Origin: Quercus robur
Lineage: Eukaryota; Streptophyta; Magnoliopsida; Fagales; Fagaceae
Direction of reading: 5' to 3'
DNA: 64,000 nucleotides
NCBI RefSeq assembly: GCF_932294415.1
Contig: NC_065538.1
Coordinates: 44,430,843 to 44,494,842, forward strand
A model generated the notes under the pieces. That model made no database searches and was not told the origin of the DNA. It saw only the letters and a program-made list of their open reading frames with translations. The position numbers were made by a program, and so were the translations under genes. Below are positions 34,368 through 46,371 of this stretch, in pieces. Every line of letters begins with the position of its first letter. The first letter of the stretch is position 1.

Positions 34368-35468
34368 TGTAAGGTTGAATTTTATCAACCATCTTGTTGG
34401 CTTTATTCCGTGTCAAATTTGCTTATATTTTAGCAATTAGTAACCCTATATTTAGGTGGGAATCATGTAAGGGTAGTGTGTGAGAAAGTGTGAAGAAATG
34501 CTCAAGATTGTGCAAAGAAGCAGAGACTCGTGACTGGATCTCACGGGTGGCTTGCGACTTGCAAGCCGCCAAAAGTTGCACACGTGCCAAGCATGCCATA
34601 AGTTGAAGCATCATGCCAGCTGGAGCATTACAGGACAAAAAGTACAGACTGGCCGTTTAGTTACCTTGTGGCTGGAACTCGTGGCTCAGTCAAGTCGCGA
34701 GGCCAAGCCGCCAGCCAGCTCTGTTTTGGAAAAAACTGACTCTTCGCATTCCAAACACACACAAGTATAAATACCCCTTATACCCACGAAATGTAGAGAG
34801 CTTCCAGAGAGAATATTGAGAGAGAAACCCTAGAGAAAAACAAGATTGACTCATCCCCAATCTTCACATAGAGACTCTTCAAATTCCTCTACTCTCACCC
34901 TCTCCATTGTTACATCCTTGAGAGGTACATTACCAAAACATTTTCTCACCATACCCATATCTGTGAGAAGGCTGTTTGGTGCTTTGGGAAGCAATTAAGA
35001 AGGGACCAATTTCATATTGGTTGATGCTATGGTCAGTAGCAGAATCCGGTAAGCTAAAGAAGAAATAGGTTCGGCGTAACCTCGTTGGGGTAGGAGATTG
35101 GAGGGCTTAGGTATATTGGGTAGATTAGGTTTGGAGGGTCTTCTGCTGTTCATGTATCCCAACTACATTCTTTAGTGGATTATTTACTGCTTGGAGGGCG
35201 GCGGAGAAGTTTTATGCCGAGGGCTTCGGTTTCCTCTTCAATAACATATCATGTGTTGTCCTTGTGTTTGCATCTCTCTTTCTTTAATCTTTGCCATTTA
35301 ATTTCTGCTGTAAATGTGATTTTATTTGGTCTAAGATTGTTTATCATTTCTGTTATATGCTTATATTCATATTCCGCACATTAATTGTTTGATAATAACC
35401 TTGAATTGGTAATTTGTAAATTGGGGGTCTAAACGTTTAAGGTGTTTTATACACTTATTGAACATTCA
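34368..35468 (+). mobile_element. Solo LTR, family X, copy 2, perfect TSD GTTAC
   Basis: Begins TGTAAGGTTGAATTT and ends TTGAACATTCA, flanked by GTTAC on both sides (34363-34367, 35469-35473). The hairpin arm is partly lost (CTCGTGGCT against AGTCGCGAG), as expected after CpG decay. It sits inside the duplicated 3' flank of a DUF599 unit. Confidence 0.92.
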
Positions 35469-35473
35469 GTTAC

Positions 35474-35850
35474 TATATAGCTGAAATATTGTGCGAGTCC
35501 CACGTGTAGCTGAAGATGCATTCTGCATACGAACAAATGAATAAGATGGCTAGCATATTTGATAAGGAATAAGTTCAATGTTACATTATGTATGAGTGGA
35601 CCCAGCTCTCGAATCTCCATTGCTATATTCTAGGCCAATAAACAAATAGTTTATGATTGCAAGACCATTTATGACCCCCTTTAAAAAAAAAAATTATTAT
35701 TATTATTATATTTCTAAAATCTAGCTGTGGTTCACACTCAATGAGCTTGCGTGAATGGAAAATGTTGATGGATCTTCCAATTACTATACATCTTGGTTTC
35801 AAGATTCTTAGCCCCTTGTAAGTGAATCCAATTGCTTCAGTAAATGTGCA
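35474..35850 (-). pseudogene. 3' tail and 3' flank of a lost DUF599 copy (D)
   Basis: 35480-35850 aligns with 29680-30105, the 3' flank of copy C (GATTGCAAGAC, TTCTAAAATCTAGCTGTGGT, AGATTCTTAGCCCCTTG). On minus, about 35845-35808 reads LLKQLDSLTRG then a stop, identical to the last codons of copy C. Upstream of this the homology stops, and at 35905 the start of another unit's flank appears, so the rest of exon 2, the intron and exon 1 were deleted. Not functional. Confidence 0.75.
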
Positions 35851-35959
35851 TTAATTGGTCTAGAAACTCAAATAGAAGTACGTAGAAATGGATCCATACA
35901 TGAAATTCAAGCTGGAGCTGTAATTGCATGGATTCCCTTTGAAATTGATCCGTTAATGG

Positions 35960-37095
35960 CCTCCATGACCATGAGTTAGTAGGCTACTTTTTGGGGTACA
36001 TAAGATTAGAAAAGTGTTACTCATTGAAGTCTAAAGAGCAACTTCAAGGGCTAATACTTTATAAGGTATCCCTTAATTAGTCTGATCACCTGCTGTATGT
36101 GCAAGTTAGAATTAAGCTTATGTAGGAAAATAAAATAAGTTGTCTAATAGTAAATCTACATGAAAAAGCTTGAAAAGATGCTAGCTTTGACATGACACTT
36201 GAAAAAGAAGAAGAAGGTGCTAGTAAGAACAAAAGAGGACGCGAGATGTACATGGAAAACCCTAGAGAAGGGATAAAAAACCACGATTTGAGAATGGAAT
36301 GTTCTTGCTCTGCTCAGATTGTATTATGTATGAAAAGAGGTCACTCTTATACAATAAAGGTGTTCTTGCTTCCTACCATCTCAACTTTCTACTCTCTTCT
36401 CTAAAATACCTCCTTGGATTCTTGCCCTAAAAATACAACTGCATGTTCCTCTTATAATCTGAGGAATATGGCTGAGTACAAAGACCGGTGTCAAGTCATC
36501 ATTTCTTTATTTTGGACCTTTTCACAGCTATAATGTTATCTGTTGACTAGAGGATAGGAATTGCGCCAACATGGCACTGGGACCTGTGCGTAGGTGACTT
36601 TGCCACTGCTCAGTGAACAACCCTTGGAAATTGAGAAGGACATCAAGAGTACTGTGAATGATACATGTGTCTTTGAAGTGGTCCAACATGCACTCAACCA
36701 ATAAGGGGTATCTTCATAGCTACTGACCTTAGAAAGTCACTATCTCCCTTTTTGTGAGTACTTGAGTAACATGCCAGGTGCATATCTTACTTCCTTCCCA
36801 AGGCAGTCACGCCTTTAGCATGGACTAAGAACAAGATCCCTTAGCCAATGCTTCCTCTTCCTTTGCTCACAGCTGTTCCACGTGTAAGGTCCAGATTCAA
36901 CCACATATGTATTCTCCCATGCCTTAGTGGTGTTATGTACACCTACAAAATAGATAAAATATTACATCCTTAATTAAAGCAAGGGATGAGCAAAACTAGT
37001 CCATCTATTTATGAAATTCTTTAATTATTCCATGGCTGCTTCTAATTTGTCTAGTGGTGAAACCAGTAATCAAGAAAAGCATTTCCATTTCTAAT
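35960..37095. other. Spacer, no gene recognised
   Basis: A frame at 36192-36404 starts MTLEKEEEGASKNKRGREMY, but has no family resemblance and lies in what may be an old LTR (CAATAAAGGTGTTC near 36352). No supported feature. Confidence 0.45.
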
Positions 37096-37200
37096 GGGTT
37101 CCAATTAGCTCAACTGGTAAAGTCTTTGATGGTTGTGTGCGAGACCGAAAACTTTCGGGGGCTCCCAAAAAGAGATTTGGGTGCTTAGGGCACCTCTCTT
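37096..37200 (+). mobile_element. SINE 5' fragment
   Basis: GTTCCAATTAGCTCAACTGG then TAAAGTCTTTGATGGTTG is the 5' (box A) part of the SINE type at 31355-31516. The downstream half is replaced by other repeat sequence. Confidence 0.5.
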
Positions 37201-37689
37201 TTGGGGTAATTGTGTGGAGTCATCACTTATTTTTATTTTTTTTTTATGAAAATATAAGAAAAAATAAAATACAATTTACATGTCCAAAAATACCTCAAAT
37301 TCATTAATAACTTTACAAGGCCTTGGTTCTAAATACAATCTTTGTAAAAATTACAAAGTTTTGATCCTAGTTACAATCTACCAAAACAAAAGATAAAACA
37401 CTAGTCTACTATCCAAAAACCTAAGTTCGGGGGTTAGGTTACAGAATGGGAAGGTGTTAGGCACCCATTCCGCCCAAAAAAAGTCTAGTCTTCTAGACTT
37501 TAAATGACCATTAAATACCCATATTCAAAGTATGAAAGGTTATGCAACAGATGCTATGTCAAATCCTAAATCTAGGGTTAAACTTTTAGTCAAGAACCTT
37601 AGATCTGCCATTTTATTTAGTGTGAAAATTTTTGATGAGAATAGTTAATAAAAAATTCAATTTGGAGTTTCCATAAAAGAAAAGAATGG

Positions 37690-38230
37690 ATTTAAAATAA
37701 AAATTCAGATTTGATTGAGATTTTTTTTTAATGTGGAAAAAAACAGATTTTTATTTTGAAAACAAAATTTTTTTTATTGAAAGATGCAGATCTGATTTTG
37801 ATTAAAAAAAAACAGTAAGATTTTTATTTAAAAAAAAATGCAAATCAGATTTTTTTATTTAAAACAGACCAGATTTATATTTGAAAAAATGCAGATCAGA
37901 TTTTTTTACTAAAAATAGACAAGATTTTTATTTGGAAAAAATGTAGATCAGATTTTTTTATTAAAAACAGAGCAGATTTTTATTTTAAAAAAAATGCAGA
38001 TCTGGTTTATTTTATTTTATTTTTTAAATTAAAAAAAACATGGCAGATTTTTATTTGGAAAAAAATGTAGATAGATTTTATTAAAAAACATGGCAGATTT
38101 TTATTTGGAAAAAAATGTAGATAGATTTTATTAAAAAACATGGCAGATTTTTATTTGGAAAAAATGCAAATAAGATTTTATTAAGAAAACATGGCAAATT
38201 TTTATTCGGAAAAATGTAGATCTAAAATTC
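37690..38230 (+). repeat. Minisatellite, unit about 50 bp
   Basis: Units of the form ATGGCAGATTTTTATTTGG, AAAAAAATGTAGATAG, ATTTTATTAAAAAAC. The region 38040-38170 holds near-perfect copies, and older diverged copies extend left to about 37690. AT-rich, non-coding. Confidence 0.85.
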
Positions 38231-38329
38231 TAAGGCAAGATTCAACCCTAGATCTAGACATGTTCATCCATTAATCATGTGAAAACTTTTGAAAGCAAAA
38301 GAGAACATGTGATAACTGTAAGTACTCAA

Positions 38330-38601
38330 AAAATAAAGGCCCAAGCCCACTAAGAATGGTGGTACCTTGTCCTTCAAACCAAGCCCAAACAATAGATTTC
38401 TTTAGAGAGTGGGAAAATATTTCAAGTGCAATTCTAAACAAGGTTCAAGTCTAAGACCGAAGAGCCCAGGATAACAAAAAGGAATAACATAAGTAGAGAA
38501 AGAGAAAAAAAGCTCTCCTCGGGTAGGTTCGAGGATTAGTTTCTTATATATAATGTTTAAGTTCTACACCAGATAATGCACTGTTTATTTTCTCATTTTT
38601 T
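38330..38601 (-). mobile_element. Part of the LTR of Tat remnant 2, left of the nested element
   Basis: If the element 38602-46371 is removed, this joins 46372 onward, which on minus carries a TATA-like GATATAAAAGGAAGG (about 46430-46416). Being next to the antisense ORF at 47272, the joined sequence is where the 3' LTR should lie. The outer ends (near 38330 and 46870) are guesses. Confidence 0.4.
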
Positions 38602-39587
38602 TGATAGGCTAAGAAAGTATTGACCCCTTGTGATGAATTAACCAATTAATTAGCCAAGTTAATTAATTAATTCAATTTGCATGCAATAAGCATGGCAGCA
38701 CAAACAAATCACCAACTAAGTTAAAATTTATAGGAAAATAAATTGACACGGTGATTTGTTTACGAATTGAGAAAACCTACACAGCAAAAACCCCACCGGG
38801 TGATTTTAAGGTCACCACTTCCGAGAATTCACTATTATCACAACAAGCGGTTACAAGTAAAGGAATCCCAGTACCTTATACCAACCTACAGTTGAACCCT
38901 TACCCCAATACCCAATTGGACTTGTTTTGTAGTGACAATTTCTCCTTTCAATGCACGGCTCCTAGTACGTGACTAACCAACTCGATGTGCAGATCCCAAT
39001 ATGTGGCTTACACACCAACTTAAGAAAGATGTTGGCTGCAAAGTTTCTCAGTTCATTACACGATGAAGATCACGAAGCTCCTTGGTTACAAAACCCTACG
39101 GTGTACAAACACAGTAGCTTCTTGAAGAAAAAGATAAACTAGGACATATGTCTCCGGTTCACAATAAACTTTTGCATTCAGATGCATCAGCTGTGACGAC
39201 CCTTAAAACAATCCTTATATATGTTTAGGGTTGTGAGAAAAGAAAGCTCAAACATTTATGCATGGATTAGATGAAAATCAAAACTGAAAATCTGATTTTC
39301 TTAAACCTCGATAGATACCATATCTATCGGGCAACTGTCGAGCATCGAGCTTAAACAGCCTTTTAAACCTTAATAGATACTAGCTGTCAAGTTTTAAAAT
39401 TTAGCACTTCTTCACTTAATTCTTGAACAAACTTATATGGCTTTAACACTTGAACTTGAAACCTTGTTCCTTGAAGTATTAAACACATCCTAAATCTACC
39501 TAATTACAAGTAAAGTGCGTCTTGTCAAAGGATTAACCAATTCTATATTGACATATGTTCCTAACATGATTCACATATGTCCTAACA
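38602..39587 (-). repeat. 3' LTR of the non-autonomous element
   Basis: 986 bp, TG...CA ends on minus, direct repeat of 45377-46371. It includes the conserved GGTGATTTGTTTACGAATTG (plus-strand) block shared with the solo LTR at 994. Confidence 0.9.
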
Positions 39588-39598
39588 ATCTCCCCCTT
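39588..39598 (-). promoter_or_regulatory. Polypurine tract
   Basis: AAAGGGGGAGA on minus, directly next to the TGTTAGG start of the 3' LTR (one T between). This is the expected second-strand primer. Confidence 0.75.
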
Positions 39599-39791
39599 TG
39601 GCAATGCGTGACAAAACCACAACAAACAAATGCACATATGAGAGAAGTCATAAATCACTTAACTCATACTTACTTGTTGAATACAATAAAATCTATCCTA
39701 ACACAAACTCTTGAAAAATTTTGCAAGAAGAGAGTTCATGGCAAGAAGACTTTGACAACTTGTATTTCTGAAACACTTTAAACAAAACTCA

Positions 39792-39792
<1 letters not shown>

Positions 39793-39850
<58 letters not shown>
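39793..39850. repeat. (CA)n microsatellite
   Basis: About 58 bp of CA repeats within the retroelement, near its 3' LTR, followed by a short TA run. Confidence 0.95.
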
Positions 39851-39858
<8 letters not shown>

Positions 39859-40075
39859 ACATCATAAGTACAAAGTTTGCTATCACAAAGTAAGAACAAT
39901 GTATCTATAAAAGAAGAAAAGAAAAAAAAATACATAAGTCCTCACTACATCCCTAAAAAAAAAAACACTCCCCCTAACAAAAATCTCCTATGCTAACTCT
40001 CCCCCTATGTATATGACTACTCTCATATCCAAAACTACTCCCCCTTTTTGTCACAAATGACAAAGGATAAGTAAC

Positions 40076-41199
40076 TCAAGCAGTCATCTCATCGTCACTG
40101 GGCGAGCTAGCATCCTCATCCTCATCATCATCATTGACGTTGGAGTCACCATCATCGTCCTCGTCCTCAGATGCCTCTGGAGAAAAAGAAGGAGACTCTA
40201 CGAAGCCACCAAGGCGAGCTTGCAGTTGAGCAATACGGCCAACATGGGTGTTCACCTGACACAACTCATTACTGAGTGTGTCACGGCGAGCATCCATGCA
40301 CTGCAGCTGCGCCATGACCGCCGATGAAGAAGGTGTGGATGTGGAAGGATCGAAAGAAGCTAGAGGAGTCGTTGTCTCTATTTGTGGCCGCTTTGGTCGA
40401 AGCTGGGTCTCGTTTCGTCTGACGGTAGCAGCGTCTATTGCACACATAACTGAAAAGTGTGTAGAGTTTGGATAGGAGACAGAAAAATGGTGAAGAATCA
40501 TCATGATAGCCGAAGGAAAAATGAACTTATCACGGGTCGCCGTATCCCTATAGACATATATGAGGGATATGATGAAGTGAGAGGGAAAATCTATGGTAAG
40601 CCTTTCAAGGAGGAATAACAAAATTCAAGCACGAGGCTCTGTGATAGAGTTATAGTGAGACAATGGATGGAGAACGAATGTCATCACCATGTTAAGGAAC
40701 CTCAGACCTTTTGCAAAGCCCGAGTAAGGGGTGTTTTGACGGTCACCCCAAGATGAAGGTGTCTCACAGAAAAGAGACGAGAGTTCATCTTTGGACACAG
40801 TCCTCAAATGATTGCAGCCAGGGTAGTCAAGATGCGCTACCCTAGGAATGTGTAACACCTCAGATACAATATCCGGAGTGACTATGATGCACGTACCTCG
40901 AACGTGAGTGACAAAATGAGGTACTGAATAATCAAATCTGTGCATATTGGAGTAAAACTCTTGTATGATCACGGAGGGACAAGTGACCGGGATGCCATAC
41001 AGTGACTCCCAACCCCTATTGTAGATGACAGTGGGAAGGTCAATATTGGAAAAATCCGATAGAACAACTTGGTGTTCCAAATGAATGCCTCATCATAGAA
41101 CCAGATATGAGATGGAGTGGGATCAGAGGGGGAAGAAGAAGAAGATGCCTTGGAACAAAGAGGGTTTCGGGACGGAGTAGATTTGCGTTTAGGTGCCAT
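40076..41199 (-). pseudogene. Captured plant-transposon ORF (PF20167-like) in the LTR element
   Basis: Starts at ATG 41199 (MAPKRKSTPSRNPLCSKAS). A one-base frameshift near 41085 leads to HQVVLSDFSNIDLPTVIYNRG, RFDYSVPHFVTHVRGTCIIV and HPLSHYNSITEPRA. After a TGA near 40622 the same line of homology continues as FLLERLTIDFPSHFIISLI to MCAIDAATVRRNE. It ends in a very acidic tail (SEDEDDDGDSNVNDDDEDED). I recognise this as the putative plant transposon protein domain found in many retroelement-borne ORFs; its activity is unknown. It occupies the place of pol and lies on the same strand as gag. Confidence 0.75.
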
Positions 41200-42514
41200 A
41201 GAGCAAACTAACACAAGAAAGAGAGAGGGAGAGAGAGAGAGACACGCAGAAAAGCACCAACACAGATCAATATAAGAATATAGAGAAATGAAGGTACATA
41301 TGCATGAAAAATGCATGAACATGTGACATGCAACATTAAAAGCATCATGGGCTCAGCCTAATCCAAACCTAACAGCACACAGCAATTCAACATATATAGC
41401 ACACATCTATAATGCATGAAAATATAGTTATAATGCAAATGTGGTGCAATGCATGAACATTTAGGATCATTTACACAAAACCCATCCCAAAAATTTCACC
41501 AAAATTTCATCAATTTTGAAAAACCCCAAAAATTCTTCAACAACCCAAAAACCTAGGTCTAATGCGTGAAATGCATGAAAAATGAAGGATTTAGGACCCT
41601 TACTAGAGAAGAAAATCTTGATCTATGCCGAAAATCACTTGGTAATGAAGTTTGGAGTGAGAGAGAAGTGTTTGGGAAGATGAGAAGACGAGTTCTATCG
41701 AGAGAGATAGGAGAGAAATAAGGGAAATGTCACGCAGACCCTATGTATAGAAATCCTAGTTTCTCGATGGATTGAGAGGTGTCGAGAGCTGTCGGGAATT
41801 AAAAAGCGAGATAAAGCTATCGAGCAGCTATTGAGAAGCTGTTGAGAGGTGTCCACAACAAAAGGGGCTCGATAGATCGAGAAGCTATTGAGCATACAAA
41901 AACTTCCTCGATGGATCGAGTAGTTGTCGAGAAGTTATCAAGATTGAATCTCAAGAATCTTGATGGATCGAGTTTACGATAACAGCTATCGAGAAAGGAA
42001 GCTCAAGAGGCTTGATAGATAGCCTAGCTGTCGAGAGGTATCGAGAAGCTGTCGAGATTGTTTAAAAACAGTTTTTCAAGGAGAAGAAAAACACAGACAT
42101 GAATGCAACCAAACATACAACTCAACCAAAGATCCAAACAACATTTTAAGCTCCCAAAATCATCTCTTAACAAGAAAAATGTCAAGCATTTAGATCCAAA
42201 ATACACACACACTAAACTACTCTAACCAATTTTATATTTCAAAAACAAGTTAAGACAGTTTAGTGAGCATACATTAACACATGTATTCCTTGTGATGGCC
42301 AAATCACATTGTACCTACACATGTATCAAGAGTAGTAAAGAATATTGCCTGTTGTGTGTGAAAAACATCGCAAGATTGCATAAATGTCTACACGTTATAA
42401 CGATTTGAGATATGAGAAAATCAATTTAACTCACACACAATCATAACTGTTTGATAGGAACTATCACCTTCGAGGTACATCCTATAACTCCCACATCTCC
42501 TAGAGGACACGCTT

Positions 42515-43055
42515 GCAATCATATATAAAGCATTTTGATTCTTTTTTCTTTTATTTTTCTTTGCATATTTTTCTTTTAAGCAAACTATGCATGAGCATAA
42601 AAGAGAGAGAAAAGAAATACCCAATGATGTTAAGCTTTTAACATTGCACTTTTGCTATGCCGAAGCATACAAATGTCATTTCATGATTGGCGGGCAATAG
42701 TGATGAGATGGTTATTTATGCCTTTCTCTTAGGATTTTCTTATCCTTCCCGTCAAAAAGAGTGATACGAGTGTTAAGTACAAGCAATTATATATAAAACA
42801 TTTTGATTCTTTTTTCTTTATTTTTCTTTGCATATTTTTCTTTTAAGCAAACCATGCATGAGCATATAAGAGAGAGAAAAGAAATACCCAATGATGTTAA
42901 GCTTTTAACATTGCATTTTTGCTATGTCGAAGCATACAAATGTCATTTCATGATTGGCGGACAACAGTGATGAGATGGTTATTTATGCCTTTCTCTTAGG
43001 ATTTTCTAGTCCTTCTCGACAAAAAAAGTGATACGAGTGTTAAGTACAAGCAATT
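42515..43055. repeat. Two-copy direct duplication, unit 268 bp, inside the LTR element
   Basis: 42515-42782 is repeated at 42783-43049 (phrases CATTTTGATTCTTTTTTC, AGCTTTTAACATTGCA, TTTCATGATTGGCGG), and the first bases of a third copy follow at 43050. The stretch between gag and the extra ORF is otherwise non-coding. Confidence 0.85.
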
Positions 43056-43404
43056 ACTTAATCTTACTCATTACAAACACGAGTCACAAATCTCACTTGC
43101 TTAGCTGTGCATAGAGATGCTCATCTAAGCTACAAAAGATACAAAGTTTAGAAAAATTTGTTTCAATGGCCATCCAAGGTATGCAAATACCAATGTACAC
43201 AAACACACACTGTTTTTGTATTTTTCTGATTTTCAATTTTTCTTTTTTGAAAAACATAATAAAGCAAAACTGAAAATAGACAAACAAAAACATGTTAAAC
43301 AAAGCAATGCATAAAATTAGACTGACTCAAAAACAAGAAAGTAAAACACACAAATAATGCAAAATCAAAAACAAGAAGGGGGAGAGAGAGAAAAAGTGAC
43401 TAAA

Positions 43405-45306
43405 TCACTTGGAGCCTTTTTCCATACACACCTTGGAGGAACCTTTCCATTTTGCAAACCCTTGATCCGGCGGTGAAGAGGATGAATTGAAACCGTTCAA
43501 GTTTGAAAGGAACATGAAGGCTTTGAGTAAATTTCCAAGAGGAGCAAAAGAGGATGGAAACTGATTTTGGTTTCTCGATGAGATCATACTATTACTCTGT
43601 TGAGTGGCTAACCACTTGTAATAATTAGGTCGAGTATGTACAGCTACTCCATAGTGATGACAGAGATGCTGTTTCTTCTGTTTAAGCTTTTGAGTGTTTC
43701 CCTTCTTAGCCCTAGGGTTTTTAGTCTCTTTCTTATCCAGCTTAGGGGGTGCTCCTAAGATAGATTTACCCTTGTCTATGTTCTCACTAGCTACAACACT
43801 TTTCACATTATTGTTCTCAGATTCAACATTATTAGTAGGAGAAACAAAAACAGTATTACTAGTAGAAGCAATACTAAGAGAAGAGAAATCATACCCTAAA
43901 CCAATTTGATCAGAAGCAGATTTTTGAAGACTAAGCATCTCATCAAGTTTTACAATTGAAGTCCTTTCCAATTGAGCTCTAACTTGGAACAGCTCTGCCT
44001 TAAGTTTCTTAGTCTTATCAGCCAAGAAGTTGTTTTCAAATCGCAGTGCTCCAATGGTCTAATTGACTTCATCAAACTTTGTGGAAAGCTCTTCTCGATC
44101 AAGTTCCAAATCACTCAGCTTCTTAATGGCCAGCCTATATAGTTCTTCATGCTTCTCAGACACCTTATATAGTTTTTCATAGGCTGTATGGGTATTATCT
44201 TGATCATCCATTTTCTCGAACTTAGTATCCACTAAGTCCTCTTCATCATCCACATCTTCAACAATCCCCTCAGTAGGATTTACAGTGGCAGTGAAGGCAT
44301 TTAGGATTCCATCATCCTCATTATCAGAATCATCTTCAGGTTCAGTGTCACTCAAAGTAGCAACAAGTGCCTTGCTCTTCCTAATGGTCTCGAGATATAT
44401 AGGGCACTCTTGTTTCATGTGACCAAATCCTTGACACCCAAAGCACTTTGGTCCTACGGGAACAATGTACTGTCCACCATTCCTAGCATTCTTCTTTCCT
44501 TTGTCCTAGTTCTTGAACTAAGATGAGCTGGACTACTTGCGATCTTTGTCAAATCCTTTAGCATTGGCATTCTTCATAAACTTTTTGAATTGTTGGGTGA
44601 TATAAGATTTCATCTTAGAATCCTCATCGTCTGAAGACTCATTAGTGTCACTGCTCTTAGCCTTCAATGCCATGCTCTTGCCCTTACTAGATTTCCCAAT
44701 CCTTGTCAAACCCAACTCATAGGTCTGCAGATTGCCAACTAGCTCAGTTAAAGGAATTTTTTCAATATCCTTTGATTCCTCAATTGCGGTGATCTTGGCA
44801 TGAAATCTCTCGGGTAGAGATCTAAGCACCTTTCTAACAATCTTGGGTTCGAGAATGGTTTCCCCAAGATTAAAGGCTGAGTTCACTATGTTCTTGAGCT
44901 TGGCATAGAATTCATCAAATGACTAATTCTCCTCCATCTTAATCTCTTCAAAGCTCGTGGTAAGCCTCTAAAACTTTGAATCCTTGACAGCCTTGGTTCC
45001 TTCATAGGTTGTCTGGAGGATGGTCCATGCTTCCTTCACAGTGTCAGTAGAGGATATCTTCTTGAACTCCTCATTCGTGACCACACTGAATAAAGCATTC
45101 AATGCCCTACTGTTGAAGTTTGCCACCTTGATCTTAGCATCATCCCAATTGGCCGGCACTTCCTTTGGCTTGGTCTAGCTTATTTCCACAGCTTGCCACA
45201 CTTTCTCATCTAATGACTGCAAGAAAGCTCTCATGCGTACTTTCCAGTAAGCATAGTTAGTGCCATCAAATAAAGGAGGTATAATGAAAGATTGTCCTCT
45301 ATCCAT
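43405..45306 (-). pseudogene. Ty1/copia-type gag, one frame with seven amber codons
   Basis: From ATG 45306 a single frame of 634 codons runs to the stop at 43405 without any indel, but seven TAG codons interrupt it (after AVEIS, DSKF, MEEN, DRK, SSSS, FKN and DEVN). The order is an N-terminal MDRGQSFIIPPLFDG, a UBN2 core (TVKEAWTILQTTYEGTKAV, KIVRKVLRSLPERFHAKI), an intact zinc knuckle CFGCQGFGHMKQEC, acidic and coiled-coil segments (EKLYKVSEKHEELYRLAI), and a second, degenerate knuckle CHHYGVAVHTRPNYYKW. The frame ends in MEKGSK before any protease. Six of seven stops sit where Gln would be plausible. Not functional as read. Confidence 0.85.
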
Positions 45307-45363
45307 GACAAACAGGGGTTAATGGATCACACAACAAAGATTAACCTAATTAGAGTGTGCCTA

Positions 45364-45374
45364 CTCTGATACCA
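45364..45374 (-). promoter_or_regulatory. Primer binding site for initiator-Met tRNA
   Basis: TGGTATCAGAG on minus, two bases after the CCTATCA end of the 5' LTR. It matches the standard plant initiator-Met primer site. Confidence 0.85.
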
Positions 45375-45376
45375 TT

Positions 45377-46371
45377 TGATAGGCCAAGAAAGTATTGACC
45401 CCTTGTGATGAATTAACCAATTAATTAGCCAAGATAATTAATTAATTCAATTTGCATGCAATAAGCATGGTAGCACAAACAAATCACTAATTAAGTTAAA
45501 ATGCATTGGAAAATAAATTGACACGGTGATTTGTTTATGAATTGGGAAAACCTATACAGCAAAAACTCCACCAGGTGATTTTAAGGTTACTACTCTCGAG
45601 AATTCACTATTATCACAACAAGTGGTTACAATTAAAGGAATCCCAGTATCTTATACCAACTTACAGTTGAACCCTTACCCCAATACCCAATTGGACTTGT
45701 TCTGTAGTGACAATTTCTCCTTTCAATGTACGGCTCCCAATACGTGACTAACCAATTCGATTTGCGAATCCCAGTAGGCGGCTTACACACCAACTTGAGA
45801 AAGATATTAGCTGCAAAGTTCTTCAGTTCATCACATGATGAAGATCACGAAAATCTTTGGTTACAAAACCCTACGGTGTACAAACACAGCTGCTTCTTGA
45901 AGAAAAATATGAATTAGGGCATATGTTTCCAGTTCACAATATGCTTGTGAAAAACTTTTGCATTCAGTTGCATCAACTGTGACGGCCCTTAAAACATCCT
46001 TATATATGTTTAGGGTCGTGAGAAAGAAAGCCCAAACATCTATACACAGATTGGATGAAAATTAGAATTGAAAATTTGATTTTCTTAAACCTCGATAGAT
46101 ACCCTATTTATCGAGTAGTTGTCAAGCATCGGGCTTAAACAGCCTTTTAAACCTCGATAGATATTAGCTGTTAAGCTTTAAAATCTAGCAATTCTTCACT
46201 TGATTATTGGATAGACTTGTATGGTTTTAACACTTGAACTTGAAACCTTGTTCCTTGAAGTATTATTCACATCCTAGATCTACCCAATTACAAGTAATGT
46301 GCGTTTTGTCAAAAGATTAGCCAATTCTATATTGACATATGTTCTTAACATGATTCACATATGTCCTAACA
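45377..46371 (-). repeat. 5' LTR of the non-autonomous element
   Basis: 995 bp direct repeat of 38602-39587. On minus it begins TGTTAGGACATATGTGAATC and ends GCCTATCA. Confidence 0.9.

Larger units (their letters stand above)
38602..46371 (-). mobile_element. Structurally complete, non-autonomous LTR retrotransposon (gag plus extra ORF)
   Basis: The LTRs are 38602-39587 and 45377-46371, in direct orientation; on minus they begin TGTTAGG and end CCTATCA. On minus the primer site TGGTATCAGAG (initiator-Met tRNA) follows the 5' LTR at 45374-45364, and the purine tract AAAGGGGGAGA precedes the 3' LTR at 39598-39588. The body holds gag (45306-43405) and a plant-transposon ORF (41199-40076). There is no protease, integrase, reverse transcriptase or RNase H. 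The flanks are TTTTT and TTTTC, a 4 of 5 match. By eye the first 250 bp of the two LTRs differ at roughly 8 percent of positions, mostly transitions, so the insertion is not recent. It must have been moved by enzymes of another element. Confidence 0.88.
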
